This document shows positions 8,067 to 17,616 of a DNA stretch of 64,000 bases, piece by piece. Position 1 is the first letter of the stretch. Every line of letters begins with the position of its first letter. This DNA comes from Bdellovibrionota bacterium (GTDB lineage Bacteria; Bdellovibrionota; Bdellovibrionia; Bdellovibrionales; JAMPXM01). The notes below the pieces were generated by a model that did not search any database, was not told where the DNA came from, and saw nothing but the letters and a program-made list of their open reading frames with translations. A program made the translations under genes and the position numbers. The DNA lies in the NCBI GenBank assembly GCA_963170185.1, contig CAUJGS010000040.1, positions 1 through 64,000 of the forward strand, given 5' to 3'.

Positions 8067-10229
8067 TCATTTACGAAGTGCGTTTTCTAAAATTTCGAAG
8101 GTGAGAATCTCCGGTAAAACTTCCGGAGTGTTATTTCCATTTCGATAAAAAGCATAAACGGGAACACTCTGTCGTCCAAGACGGGAAAGCGAGTTCGAGA
8201 TTTCCGGATCTCTCTTGGTCCAGTCAGCTCGCACGAGACGAACTTTGGCGGCCTCAAACAGCGCTTGTCCACGATCTGTGTCGAGGACGAGCTTCTTATT
8301 GACCTGACAAGTGACACACCAAGAAGCGGTGTAGTCGACAAACACGCTCTCGCCGTTCGCCAAGGCCTCGCGAATTTTCGCATCGCTATAGCTCTCCCAG
8401 CGAGACGTCGTCGCCGCGCCAGACTCCATCGGTTCGTCCAAGACCTTGGCGATCATCGCGAATCCTGCAAGCAAAACGAGAAACGCGACCCATTTGGTTT
8501 TCGTGAGCCCGAAGTGACGAGCCCATATGTAAAAGCCAACGAAGACTGACCACGCCGCAATCATCACCAGAGCAGCAGTCGCCCCGGTCTGTGAAAGCAC
8601 CCAAAGCAGCCACACCGCCGTCAGGAATAGCGGAAACGCCAGCAATTGCTTGAAGCGATCCATCCAAGCACCCGGGCGCGGAAGCTTGTCGACAAGCTTG
8701 GGGAAAAAACCAAGAAGCACATAAGGCGAAGCCAGTCCGAGCCCTAAGAACGTGAACACCAACCCGGCTTCCAGGTAGCCGCTCGCGAGCGCCGCGCCTA
8801 TGGCAACTCCCATGAACGGTGCCGAACACGGAGTCGCAACCAGCGTCGTAAGAAGTCCCGTGAAAAACGAACCCGCACGCCCACGCGCCATCATCAAGTT
8901 CTGCAAACTTCCAGGACCCGAGTAGTTGATCTCAAAGAGCCCGAGAAGGTTGAAACCCAGGAATAAAAACACCGCAAAAAGCCCAAAGAGGAAAATAGGA
9001 TTCTGCAATTGAAAGCCCCAGCCCACCGCCGTGCCCGCCGAGCGAAGCGCCAAGAGCATCGCCAACAAAAGCCAGAGACTGAGCAACACTCCAAGAGCGT
9101 AAAGAAACGCATGCAGCTTTGTTTCGCGCCGATCTCCGCCCGATTCTTTCACGAAGCTTAAGACCTTCAAAGACACGACGGGAAACACGCACGGCATGAG
9201 GTTCAGGATCAATCCACCCAAAAAAGCAAAGCCGAGATAGCGAAGGAGTCCGACCCATTCGAGTCCCGACTTGGACTCTAGCCTCACCCAGGTCGCTTGG
9301 CCCGTTGTGCGATCCACCACGAGACCTTCAAGCGTGGTGCCTCGAGCCGGAGCCGCAAGACTTGGATCAAGTTCAAGCGTCACACCTAAGCTCTCGCCGC
9401 CGGAGCCTCGCTCAATTGCGAAAAGACCACGCGCGCCGTGCTGAGCACTGAAGCTCGCTAAAGGAAAAAACTCGAGCTTCGCAAGGTCCCCACCGTATTT
9501 AAAATTCTTCAGAGAAAAAACGAGGCGTCCGCCTTGATCGAGTTTCCAATTGGAGAACAAGGGTTCATCGCGCGATCCGACGCCTCGCAGAGGCGGGAAA
9601 TCTTCTGCACGGTAGGCGACTTCGACGTTCGCTTCATTTTCTTCGGCGCGAACCGGTACACGCCCTCGAAGTTTCACTTCGGCAGGAATGCACTCTTCTT
9701 TACAAACAAGATACGTGAGGTCCAAAACGACTTCGGCCATTCCCGACTCGCCACCCGGCTTCACTTCCGCAGGAACCCGAATTGCCACCGGGCTATTGGG
9801 AGCCGACTCGTAGCCAAAATTCGTAAATGGGCCAGCGGCAATGCGCTTTGGAATTGGAAACCACGGCCGACCAAACGAAACCCCGCGCGAAGAACGAAAA
9901 TCAAATTTCGGCTCTTCGCCGCTATCGCCCGGATTTTCCCAGTAGATGTGCCAGTCTTTGTCGATCTGAAATTCGACATTGATCGCATCCGTCTTCGTCT
10001 CGTGAAAAACTTCTGGCAAGCGAAGGGCAACTCGCGAATGAGGCCCCTTAGCAAAGAGTTGAACGCTGGAGGCTGTGCCAGGCAATGCCGACTGACCCAA
10101 AGCAGGTTCGGCGGACACACCTACGGTGAGCGCGCCGAACACACCACAAAGAAACACCAATACAAATGAAGATCGCCGAGCCCCCGCTCGCGCTCTATCG
10201 ACAATCGTAGATTCTAAACGTCCGTGCAT
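8067..10229 (-). CDS. dsbD: DsbD/ScsB-like thiol:disulfide interchange protein
   Basis: Periplasmic N-terminal domain, CcdA-like membrane core (LMPCVFPVVSLKVL, TPCSAPFMG), C-terminal thioredoxin domain DYTASWCVTCQVNKK. Start chosen at M36 of the listed ORF to limit overlap with upstream gene. Confidence 0.85.
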   Translation of the reverse strand: MHGRLESTIVDRARAGARRSSFVLVFLCGVFGALTVGVSAEPALGQSALPGTASSVQLFAKGPHSRVALRLPEVFHETKTDAINVEFQIDKDWHIYWENPGDSGEEPKFDFRSSRGVSFGRPWFPIPKRIAAGPFTNFGYESAPNSPVAIRVPAEVKPGGESGMAEVVLDLTYLVCKEECIPAEVKLRGRVPVRAEENEANVEVAYRAEDFPPLRGVGSRDEPLFSNWKLDQGGRLVFSLKNFKYGGDLAKLEFFPLASFSAQHGARGLFAIERGSGGESLGVTLELDPSLAAPARGTTLEGLVVDRTTGQATWVRLESKSGLEWVGLLRYLGFAFLGGLILNLMPCVFPVVSLKVLSFVKESGGDRRETKLHAFLYALGVLLSLWLLLAMLLALRSAGTAVGWGFQLQNPIFLFGLFAVFLFLGFNLLGLFEINYSGPGSLQNLMMARGRAGSFFTGLLTTLVATPCSAPFMGVAIGAALASGYLEAGLVFTFLGLGLASPYVLLGFFPKLVDKLPRPGAWMDRFKQLLAFPLFLTAVWLLWVLSQTGATAALVMIAAWSVFVGFYIWARHFGLTKTKWVAFLVLLAGFAMIAKVLDEPMESGAATTSRWESYSDAKIREALANGESVFVDYTASWCVTCQVNKKLVLDTDRGQALFEAAKVRLVRADWTKRDPEISNSLSRLGRQSVPVYAFYRNGNNTPEVLPEILTFEILENALRK

Positions 10230-11763
10230 ACACTTCCCCACGCTTGAAGACGAACGGCTCGAGTTCGGCGCACATGGAGAAAACGTGATAGTTAGCCACA
10301 TCCCCACGCGGATCGCGCTCGTAGCGGTTATCACTTACAAATAACATGGGTTTGTCGCGAAGGGATTCAATCACTTCGGGAGTTTGCAAATACGTGTAAT
10401 GGTCACGCGTGGGCGAAAGTCGGTACACCGTTTCTTTCGTCGCGAACGCGAGTTGCGAGACAAGTTGATAACGGCTTGAAGCCAAGTAAGGCCTTCCAGT
10501 TCCATTGGCCTCGCGGTCCTGCCGAATCTTTTCCAGATGTTCGGCCAGTTCGGGCCAACCGTAGAGATCGTTGGTTGGATCAAACTTCGGATCCCAGTTC
10601 GCTGCCGGTGCAAAAAACTGAGCCACCTTTGGAATCACCGGATACAGAACCGCGGCATGGAACAAAACAAAAAGCGGGACCACGAAAATCGCAATCGCCC
10701 ATCCCGCAAATCGACGGCGAGCGTTTCGCTGAAACTCTTCGCGACCGCCGAACCCTTCTTCAAGAAGTTTCGCGGTGGCGATTAAGAGCGTGAAGTGAGC
10801 AGGAGCCGGCCAATGCGGCTTGAATTCGGCAAACAAAGCTTGGCCGGCAAACAACATGAATGTCGGAAACGATAGCCAAAACAGATAGCGCCAACGAGCA
10901 TCGCTCGACTTCAAAAGCGCTAAGAACATCGCAAATACGTTGAGAAGAAACACCACCGGCGTGAAGAAGCCGATTTGTGAAATCCAAAACTGAGCCCAGC
11001 GCCCGAAGTTTGCTCCACCGCCGCCGCTTTGTCGATCAGACAAATGAAAAGCAAAGCTCCCCCACTCGTGTTGACCGTTCCAGATCAGAACCGGCATCGC
11101 CCCAACCATGACCACGAGAATGGCCAAACTAAAACCGGGCGAGAACAGCACGCGACGAAGACTCGCGTTGAAAAAGAAATACAGCAGAATCGAGAGCCCT
11201 ACGAGCACCGTGGTGTACTTCGAAAGAAAGCCCAGCGCCAAGGCAAGGCCCATCAAAAACCAAAGACCATTGGACACACGGTCCTCAGCGCCTAGAAATG
11301 TTCCGGCGGAAACCTTCGAAGCGATCTTCCACCCAAGCCAGGCCGAAAACGCCCACAAGAAACCCATCGGCGCATCTGGCACCGCCATCATTCCGCCGAG
11401 AGCGAAAATCGGAACCATCGTGTGCAACGTGGCCGCATAAAGTCCGACTCGGAGGTTGAACATATCAACGGCCAAGAGAAACAAAAACAGCGTCGCAAGC
11501 GTGTTGCAAAGAATGGCAGGCAGACGAACGGCAAACGCCGTGTCGCCAAAAACGGACGTCGAAGCCTTGATCAGCCAAGCGATCATGCCCGGATGGTCGT
11601 AATAAGAAAGCTGAAGCTGACGCGACCAATCCCAGTAGTAGGCCTCGTCGTCACCAAGTCCCGTCATCCCGCCTAAAACCAGTCGCATGATAAATACGGC
11701 GACAAAGAAAAACGGCAGCAAGCGCTCAAGCGGGCTAAGTGGACGATCAAACATACTATTCAT
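10195..11763 (-). CDS. Glycosyltransferase family 39 (ArnT/PMT-like) integral membrane protein
   Basis: GDDEAYYWDWSRQLQLSYYDHPGMIAWLI motif, many TM helices. Confidence 0.88.
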   Translation of the reverse strand: MNSMFDRPLSPLERLLPFFFVAVFIMRLVLGGMTGLGDDEAYYWDWSRQLQLSYYDHPGMIAWLIKASTSVFGDTAFAVRLPAILCNTLATLFLFLLAVDMFNLRVGLYAATLHTMVPIFALGGMMAVPDAPMGFLWAFSAWLGWKIASKVSAGTFLGAEDRVSNGLWFLMGLALALGFLSKYTTVLVGLSILLYFFFNASLRRVLFSPGFSLAILVVMVGAMPVLIWNGQHEWGSFAFHLSDRQSGGGGANFGRWAQFWISQIGFFTPVVFLLNVFAMFLALLKSSDARWRYLFWLSFPTFMLFAGQALFAEFKPHWPAPAHFTLLIATAKLLEEGFGGREEFQRNARRRFAGWAIAIFVVPLFVLFHAAVLYPVIPKVAQFFAPAANWDPKFDPTNDLYGWPELAEHLEKIRQDREANGTGRPYLASSRYQLVSQLAFATKETVYRLSPTRDHYTYLQTPEVIESLRDKPMLFVSDNRYERDPRGDVANYHVFSMCAELEPFVFKRGEVYARTFRIYDCR

Positions 11764-11868
11764 TTACACTCGTTTCCTTGCTCTAAGCGCTTCGTCAAAG
11801 CGGTCATCAAAATCGAATCAAGATGCGTTGTCAAAAAGCGACGTGTTGTGGCGCTGCGGGCTTCGCCC

Positions 11869-12723
11869 TTAGCCGGCCGGCGCGGCTGCACGGTCCCGAC
11901 GCTCTTGCAGCAAAGCTGTCAGCGTCGCTCCCATAAGGATAATCCACCATATGACAAAGACCCACATCAGAAACAGCGGCACGCCGGCAAGCGATCCATA
12001 CACCTTCGAAAAGCGAAACAGACTGCGCACGATCCCGGCGTAGAACTCTTGCGCCAAAGCCAAGCCCGCGGTCGCCATCAGCGCCGAGGCAAGCACCGGC
12101 AGGCGATCCACCTTCCGCGAAGGCACCCACTTGTAGATCGCATACAACGCAAAAAACGCGAAGAGCGATGTTAAGCCGGGGCCGGTGAACTTCTTCACCA
12201 AACCCAACTCCTTGCTACCGAGCACGCCCAACGTAGCCGCCAAAACCAAGGGACCGAAGAACATGATAGCCCAGTACACGGCGATGCGTTTCCATAGCGA
12301 GCGACGTTTTTTGAGAAGCCAAACACGATGAATCGCTCTCTCCATGTCGGTAAAGAGTTTCGTCGAGGCGATCAAAACCCCAATCACACCACCAATTCCC
12401 AAGGCGCTGGAATGCGTGCGACGAATGGCGCCCGACAGATAACGGCTAAGCTCCACGCCCGAGCTTTGCGCGAGGTTCTTTAAAATAAACGGCTCGACGT
12501 GCTTCATGAGGTGCTCAAGGCCACCCAGCAATTGAAAAACAGAAAGACTGACCGCGAGCAGCGGAACCAACGAGAGCATCGTGGTGTACGACAAGCTTCC
12601 CGCAATGATCTCGACATCGGCTTGGCGAATCCGATGCCAGGTCGCGACCAGCATGCGCCAACCGGTCTTGAGACTGCGCTGAAACCGATCCAGCCATCGC
12701 AAGGAACTCAAACTGACTCCCAA
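11869..12723 (-). CDS. YihY/virulence factor BrkB family membrane protein
   Basis: AGSLSYTTMLSLVPLLAVSLSVFQ, YKWVPSRKV, six TM pattern. Confidence 0.88.
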   Translation of the reverse strand: MGVSLSSLRWLDRFQRSLKTGWRMLVATWHRIRQADVEIIAGSLSYTTMLSLVPLLAVSLSVFQLLGGLEHLMKHVEPFILKNLAQSSGVELSRYLSGAIRRTHSSALGIGGVIGVLIASTKLFTDMERAIHRVWLLKKRRSLWKRIAVYWAIMFFGPLVLAATLGVLGSKELGLVKKFTGPGLTSLFAFFALYAIYKWVPSRKVDRLPVLASALMATAGLALAQEFYAGIVRSLFRFSKVYGSLAGVPLFLMWVFVIWWIILMGATLTALLQERRDRAAAPAG

Positions 12724-12867
12724 ACACCTTCAAAGACTAAGAGCTAGTTGCTGCTACAACGCAGCATCCAGCTTCGGAACACTTCCCCATTGTCTGACGT
12801 CCTGCAGCTCGAGACAAGGATGGACGACGATTCCCCCCATCGACTTTACTTAAAGCCAGGAGGATCT

Positions 12868-13209
12868 ATGTCCACGACTTCGTTTTCGCGCCGGCTTTTA
12901 GCCAACGGGATTTTCACGTACACCGCCCTCGCACTCACTTTCGCTGCTGTCGCGCTCTCTGGCTGCGGTTCGCATCCGATAAAACCTGAGGGTGACAATG
13001 TGAAGATCACACGCGAAGCCATCGACGATGACGACTGCAAAGAGATTGGCCCCGTCGAAGGCCGCGTCTCATCGGCGAAAGGAACTTTCGAACAAGCGTT
13101 GGAAGATCTGAAACTCGACGCCGCTCGCAAGGGCGCCAACAAAGTTAAGATCGAAACCACAAGCGGCACCGGAACGGCCGTTCGCGGGATCGCATACTTC
13201 TGCGACTAA
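12868..13209 (+). CDS. DUF4156-like lipoprotein
   Basis: ATG at 12868 preceded by AGGAGG; VALSGCGSHPI lipobox; DCKEIGPVEGR...ARKGANKVKIETTSG. Confidence 0.75.
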   Translation: MSTTSFSRRLLANGIFTYTALALTFAAVALSGCGSHPIKPEGDNVKITREAIDDDDCKEIGPVEGRVSSAKGTFEQALEDLKLDAARKGANKVKIETTSGTGTAVRGIAYFCD

Positions 13210-13452
13210 GAACGCCTGTCAGCATAGATTTCAAGCCGTGCGGCTCCCGTTGGTGGCTCCATCGGCGGGCGGCCACCAGTGGCCGATCCGGTGTGCCTTT
13301 TTCCGCGATATACACAGCCTCGGCGACGAAAATCGCCCCAAGAACCTCAGAACTCCGTAAAAGGCTAGGCTCTCGGTACGGCCTCATCCGTGCAAGTCCG
13401 TGCATTATATATGGCGAAGCCGCCCTCTCAAATCTTGAACGGAGTCTTGAAG

Positions 13453-13875
13453 ATGAAACACACGATACGTATTTCGACCCTCATTCTCGGCCTCTCCCTG
13501 TTCGCGTTCTCAGAGTCGAAAGCCGAATTCGATAGCGAGAGCTACACCAGAAAAACAATCGCTGGAATTGAAGTGCTCACCAAAGAGCCGATGAACTCGA
13601 ACGTTAAGACTTTGCGTATCGAACGCTCTTCTCCAGGGCGAACGATCGCACTGCTTTCAGCCGGAGATTATGCGTTGGCTGTGTATCCAAGGCAGTCCAA
13701 TGACAACTTAACCTTTGCGTTCAACAACAAACGGCTTTCGATGACGACACTTTCGCCTCAAGCCGTAAATCTGTTGTTGGAAGTCGGGGCGGAAATTCAA
13801 CGCGGCTGCAAGGCTTCGATCAAAATTCAGATCGAACCCTTGCAGGTGCTTCGAATTGTTCGTTCATGCGATTAG
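13453..13875 (+). CDS. Hypothetical secreted protein
   Basis: ATG at 13453 with AACGGAG upstream; signal peptide MKHTIRISTLILGLSLFAFSESKA. Confidence 0.65.
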   Translation: MKHTIRISTLILGLSLFAFSESKAEFDSESYTRKTIAGIEVLTKEPMNSNVKTLRIERSSPGRTIALLSAGDYALAVYPRQSNDNLTFAFNNKRLSMTTLSPQAVNLLLEVGAEIQRGCKASIKIQIEPLQVLRIVRSCD

Positions 13876-13949
13876 TTCCGGCGATTACCGGTCTCACCAT
13901 GCGCAGGCGCGAGTCGCGATCGCCCATCATGAAATCCAGCATCTTGGCG

Positions 13950-14687
13950 CTAGAAGCCTAACGACTTCAGCCAAGACTGCCACTCACGCAGCACGGTCGG
14001 CGGAATCTCGTGCCCGCCACGGAAACCATAGAGCATGCCATCCCAACCTGCTTCACCCAAACCGCGCTCAAGGCGCTCGGCGAGATCAAACGGAAGCATG
14101 AAGTCTTGGGCACCATGACTTTGGAAAAACTTGAGACCACTTTTCTTGGGGCCGAGGGCTTTCAGCCCAGGCTCGTTCACCAATGAACCGGAAAAAATCG
14201 TGACACCCGCAGGAAGCTCCGGCGCACGCAATGCAACTTCAACGGCCATCATCGCACCTTGGCTGAAGCCGCCAAGTACGATTTGATTCCACTGCAAACC
14301 ATGTTTAGCGCGAAGACCTTCGACCGCCTTTAAAACGGAACTCGCCGCGCGATCCATTCCGTCCGGCAACACTTGCGTGAAATCGATCCCTTTTTCCTCG
14401 AGCTCCGCAAGACGTAGCGGAAACCACGCACGACCCGACGTGTGCGGACCAATGGGAACCGAGTGCGGACCATTTGGAAAAAACCAGCTCACCCCTGCTG
14501 ACGAGCCAACGTATTCGGCAAGACTCGCCAAATCCTGATTGTCGGCACCAAAGCCGTGAAGCAGCACAATGGCTTTTTTCACGCTTCCGGACGCGGTTTG
14601 ATCCGCGACTCCGGGTACGACGGTTGGGGTCACTTGAATTGTATCGAAGGAATCTAACTTTGTTTTATTTGTGAAGGCGCGCGACAT
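13950..14687 (-). CDS. Alpha/beta hydrolase, phospholipase/carboxylesterase family
   Basis: IVLLHGFGADNQDLASLA, LGGFSQGAMMA, SHGAQDFMLPF, RGGHEIP. Confidence 0.9.
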   Translation of the reverse strand: MSRAFTNKTKLDSFDTIQVTPTVVPGVADQTASGSVKKAIVLLHGFGADNQDLASLAEYVGSSAGVSWFFPNGPHSVPIGPHTSGRAWFPLRLAELEEKGIDFTQVLPDGMDRAASSVLKAVEGLRAKHGLQWNQIVLGGFSQGAMMAVEVALRAPELPAGVTIFSGSLVNEPGLKALGPKKSGLKFFQSHGAQDFMLPFDLAERLERGLGEAGWDGMLYGFRGGHEIPPTVLREWQSWLKSLGF

Positions 14688-14699
14688 CCTTCACTGATC

Positions 14700-15287
14700 T
14701 CACTTCTGGCGGCGACAGTCGAGGTCTTGTGTGAGGTCCTCACCATTCTTCTTCAGGTATGTCACAAGCCCCGCATGACGCTTGCGCGGCGTTGAAACCT
14801 GGTCAAAGTCGATGTCGAGATCCACCGTGATCGAGTGCAAAGCGCCAAGCACGGTGCCTCCCACGCGCTCACCCTTACGGCCGGTCAAAGGGTTCTTCAG
14901 ATCGACGAGACCGACGACACGAACGACAGGCGAAGCAGCGCTACCGCCAACTTCCGACGTCAGCTGTCGATCCTGAACGTCAAAGAGCGCAATTTCTTCG
15001 TAGACCGGTGAAACGGTCGGGTCAGACACACGCATTGCGAGCGCATGCGGTTTGGCCTTCGATTTATCCATGAGAATTTCAAAAACCACATCGCCATCTA
15101 AACCCTGGCAAACCACCATTTCCTGCTCAGCAGGCTTGGTCAGCGGCACCAGTGCTCCACTTAGCAACTCGGCCTCGTTCGCCTCGGCGACCGACGCGCC
15201 GTAAAATGCGCCAAGGAACACGCTCAGAACTGAGCACAAAATCGAGATGGATAGGAAACGTGCCATTTTGCCCCCCTTGAAAAACAC
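14700..15287 (-). CDS. Hypothetical secreted protein
   Basis: Signal peptide ending SVAEAN; no family recognised. Confidence 0.65.
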   Translation of the reverse strand: MFFKGGKMARFLSISILCSVLSVFLGAFYGASVAEANEAELLSGALVPLTKPAEQEMVVCQGLDGDVVFEILMDKSKAKPHALAMRVSDPTVSPVYEEIALFDVQDRQLTSEVGGSAASPVVRVVGLVDLKNPLTGRKGERVGGTVLGALHSITVDLDIDFDQVSTPRKRHAGLVTYLKKNGEDLTQDLDCRRQK

Positions 15288-15337
15288 TCAAACTTAGTCA
15301 CGACTCGCCGGACACCAAAAATACATATCGCGCAAAT

Positions 15338-15360
15338 CATTATGCATAGAACACATAATG
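15338..15360. promoter_or_regulatory. Candidate LysR-type operator: CATTATG-N9-CATAATG
   Basis: Perfect 7-bp inverted repeat between the divergent 14700-15287(-) and LysR 15401(+) genes. Confidence 0.5.
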
Positions 15361-15400
15361 CTGACAGCCCCTGCCTCCTGTGCTAATTCCAGCGCCCAAT

Positions 15401-16219
15401 ATGGATCACCTGCACTGGCCTCTCTCAGTTTTGAGCAAAGCGATTCACCACAAAAACCTGTCCGCTGCGGCGGATCACATCGGCCTTAGCCAGCCTCAGC
15501 TCTCAAGACTAATTGCTCAACTCGAAGACGAACTTGGAATCGTGCTCCTGGACCGGGCCGCACGGCGTAAATCCGGCTGGACGCCCGTCGCCTACAAAGT
15601 CGCCGATGTTTACTTTCGCAATTCGCGACGCCTCGTAGCCTCCCTGCAAGAGCTGCAAGGCGACGATCAGATCCATCACGTCACCTTCGGCACACTCGAG
15701 GGCCTGGTGCCGCTGGCGATGGAAATCACACAGACCATGTTTCGCGAAACGAAGATCCCCGTCATCGAACTCAACGTTTACGACTTAAGCGATCTCGAAG
15801 AACGTTTCGAAAAAGACGAGATCGATTTGATTCTCACTTGTCGTGAACCCGGCCGCTCGAAACGAAAACACGTGCGCGAGTTCGGCTGGCAGGACTTTAA
15901 GACAATCGGCCCCGCCAACTCGGATCTTAAGGTCTTAAGCCCGTTCGAGCACGCTCATCTCATTCAGTCGGGAAAACGCAATGCCTCCAAACGCGAGCGC
16001 GACGAAACGGCAAACTCCAAAATTATCTTGAGCAACTCGCTAGCCGTGCGCCGACTTTATCTCGATGAACACGGCGGCCGTGGCCAAGTTCCAGGGCCTG
16101 TTCAAAAGAAACGGCCTGGAACGTCGACCGAACAACCGGTTTATCTCATCGGCACCGAGATTCTCCCTCCAGTGCTTTGGGAGAAACTCGAAAACGCGCC
16201 GATCAAAATTCCAAACTAA
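15401..16219 (+). CDS. LysR-family transcriptional regulator
   Basis: N-terminal HTH SKAIHHKNLSAAADHIGLSQPQLSRLIAQLEDELGIVLLDR. Confidence 0.85.
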   Translation: MDHLHWPLSVLSKAIHHKNLSAAADHIGLSQPQLSRLIAQLEDELGIVLLDRAARRKSGWTPVAYKVADVYFRNSRRLVASLQELQGDDQIHHVTFGTLEGLVPLAMEITQTMFRETKIPVIELNVYDLSDLEERFEKDEIDLILTCREPGRSKRKHVREFGWQDFKTIGPANSDLKVLSPFEHAHLIQSGKRNASKRERDETANSKIILSNSLAVRRLYLDEHGGRGQVPGPVQKKRPGTSTEQPVYLIGTEILPPVLWEKLENAPIKIPN

Positions 16220-16246
16220 GAACCGCTTTGCGACCCTTGAGGTTCA

Positions 16247-17530
16247 CTACGACTCCTGAATGAGTCGAGCGCCACGGCGGAACGTGAGATACGCCCATGC
16301 CCATTGGTAAAACACGAAGAAGCGATTTTTGAATCCGATCAAGTAGTAGATGTGGATAAAGAGCCAAGTGATCCACGCGAAATACCCGGCAAACCGAATG
16401 CGCCCGGCTTCAACCACGGCGCGCTTGCGTCCAATAGTGGCCATCTGCCCTTTGTCAAAATACTCAAACTCCGGCGAACCCTCGCTCGGTTGAAGGCGCG
16501 ACTGTTTTTCTAAAAGCGTGGCGACAAAGCGACCCTGTTGCATCGCCACAGGCGCCAAACCAGGAAGAGGCTTTCCATCTTTTGCATCGAAATGCGCGAG
16601 ATCACCCAGCACGTAGACGTCCGGCGAACCGCCCGCGAGGCGAAGCTGCCGATCGACAAAGACCCTGCCTTGCGGATCAAGTCGTCCACCAAATGCTTGC
16701 ACAACTTTGTCCCCAAGCGGAGAAGGCTTCACACCCGCCGCCCAGATCACGGTTTTCGCCTGTACAAACTCTTGTCCAAGCTGCACACCATCTTCAGAGA
16801 CTTTGGAAACACGAGTCGACGTCCAAATCTGCACACCCATTTTTTCCAGGTCGCGAGCCGCTTGCTTGGAAAGAGACTCGTGAAAGCTTGCGAGCAAACG
16901 ACTTCCCGCCTCGATCAAAATGACCCTCGTGCGTGACGGGTCGATACGGCGAAAATCACTTTCCAAAGTGTAACGGCTGATCTCAGCCAATGCTCCGGCG
17001 ATCTCCACACCCGTAGGCCCCCCGCCGACGACGGCAAAGGTGAGAAGGGCTTTTTGCTTCTCGGGGTCCGTCTCCATCTCGGCACGCTCAAAGGCCAAGA
17101 GCACGCGGCGGCGAATATTGGTCGCATTCTCCAAAGTCTTAAGGCCCGGCGCAAACGGCTCCCATTCTGGATGCCCGAAATAGCTATGACCGGCACCGGC
17201 GGCGAGGATCAAGAAATCGAACGGATACTCCGCGGCCCGCCCCACGGCGATGCCTCCACGTTCAAGCTTTTGGAACTCCGTGATTTCATCCAGAACAACG
17301 CGCACATTCGGTTCTTCAGAGAACAAACTGCGAATCGGAACGGCGATTTCCGCTGGGCTTAAGGCGGCCGTTGCGACTTGATACAAGAGCGGCTGAAAGA
17401 GGTGATGATTGCGCCGGTCCACCAACGTGATTTGAAACGGTTGACCGTCGGCCGCTTTGGCCTTCGCCAGATCTCGAGCCGCCGCAAGTCCAGCAAAGCC
17501 CCCACCTATGATCACGACACGTGAGCCCAT
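16247..17530 (-). CDS. ndh: Type II NADH dehydrogenase / NAD(P)/FAD-dependent oxidoreductase
   Basis: VVIIGGGFAGLAAARDL, VVGGGPTGVEIAGALAE, VIWAAGVKPSPLG, YVLGDLAHF. Confidence 0.9.
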   Translation of the reverse strand: MGSRVVIIGGGFAGLAAARDLAKAKAADGQPFQITLVDRRNHHLFQPLLYQVATAALSPAEIAVPIRSLFSEEPNVRVVLDEITEFQKLERGGIAVGRAAEYPFDFLILAAGAGHSYFGHPEWEPFAPGLKTLENATNIRRRVLLAFERAEMETDPEKQKALLTFAVVGGGPTGVEIAGALAEISRYTLESDFRRIDPSRTRVILIEAGSRLLASFHESLSKQAARDLEKMGVQIWTSTRVSKVSEDGVQLGQEFVQAKTVIWAAGVKPSPLGDKVVQAFGGRLDPQGRVFVDRQLRLAGGSPDVYVLGDLAHFDAKDGKPLPGLAPVAMQQGRFVATLLEKQSRLQPSEGSPEFEYFDKGQMATIGRKRAVVEAGRIRFAGYFAWITWLFIHIYYLIGFKNRFFVFYQWAWAYLTFRRGARLIQES

Positions 17531-17616
17531 GTCGAGGGACTTTGCAGGATATTTTCAACAAAGTCAGCTCCGAATTCGCACTTGCGTGATAGCTCCAGCC
17601 GAGCTACTCCAGACCC

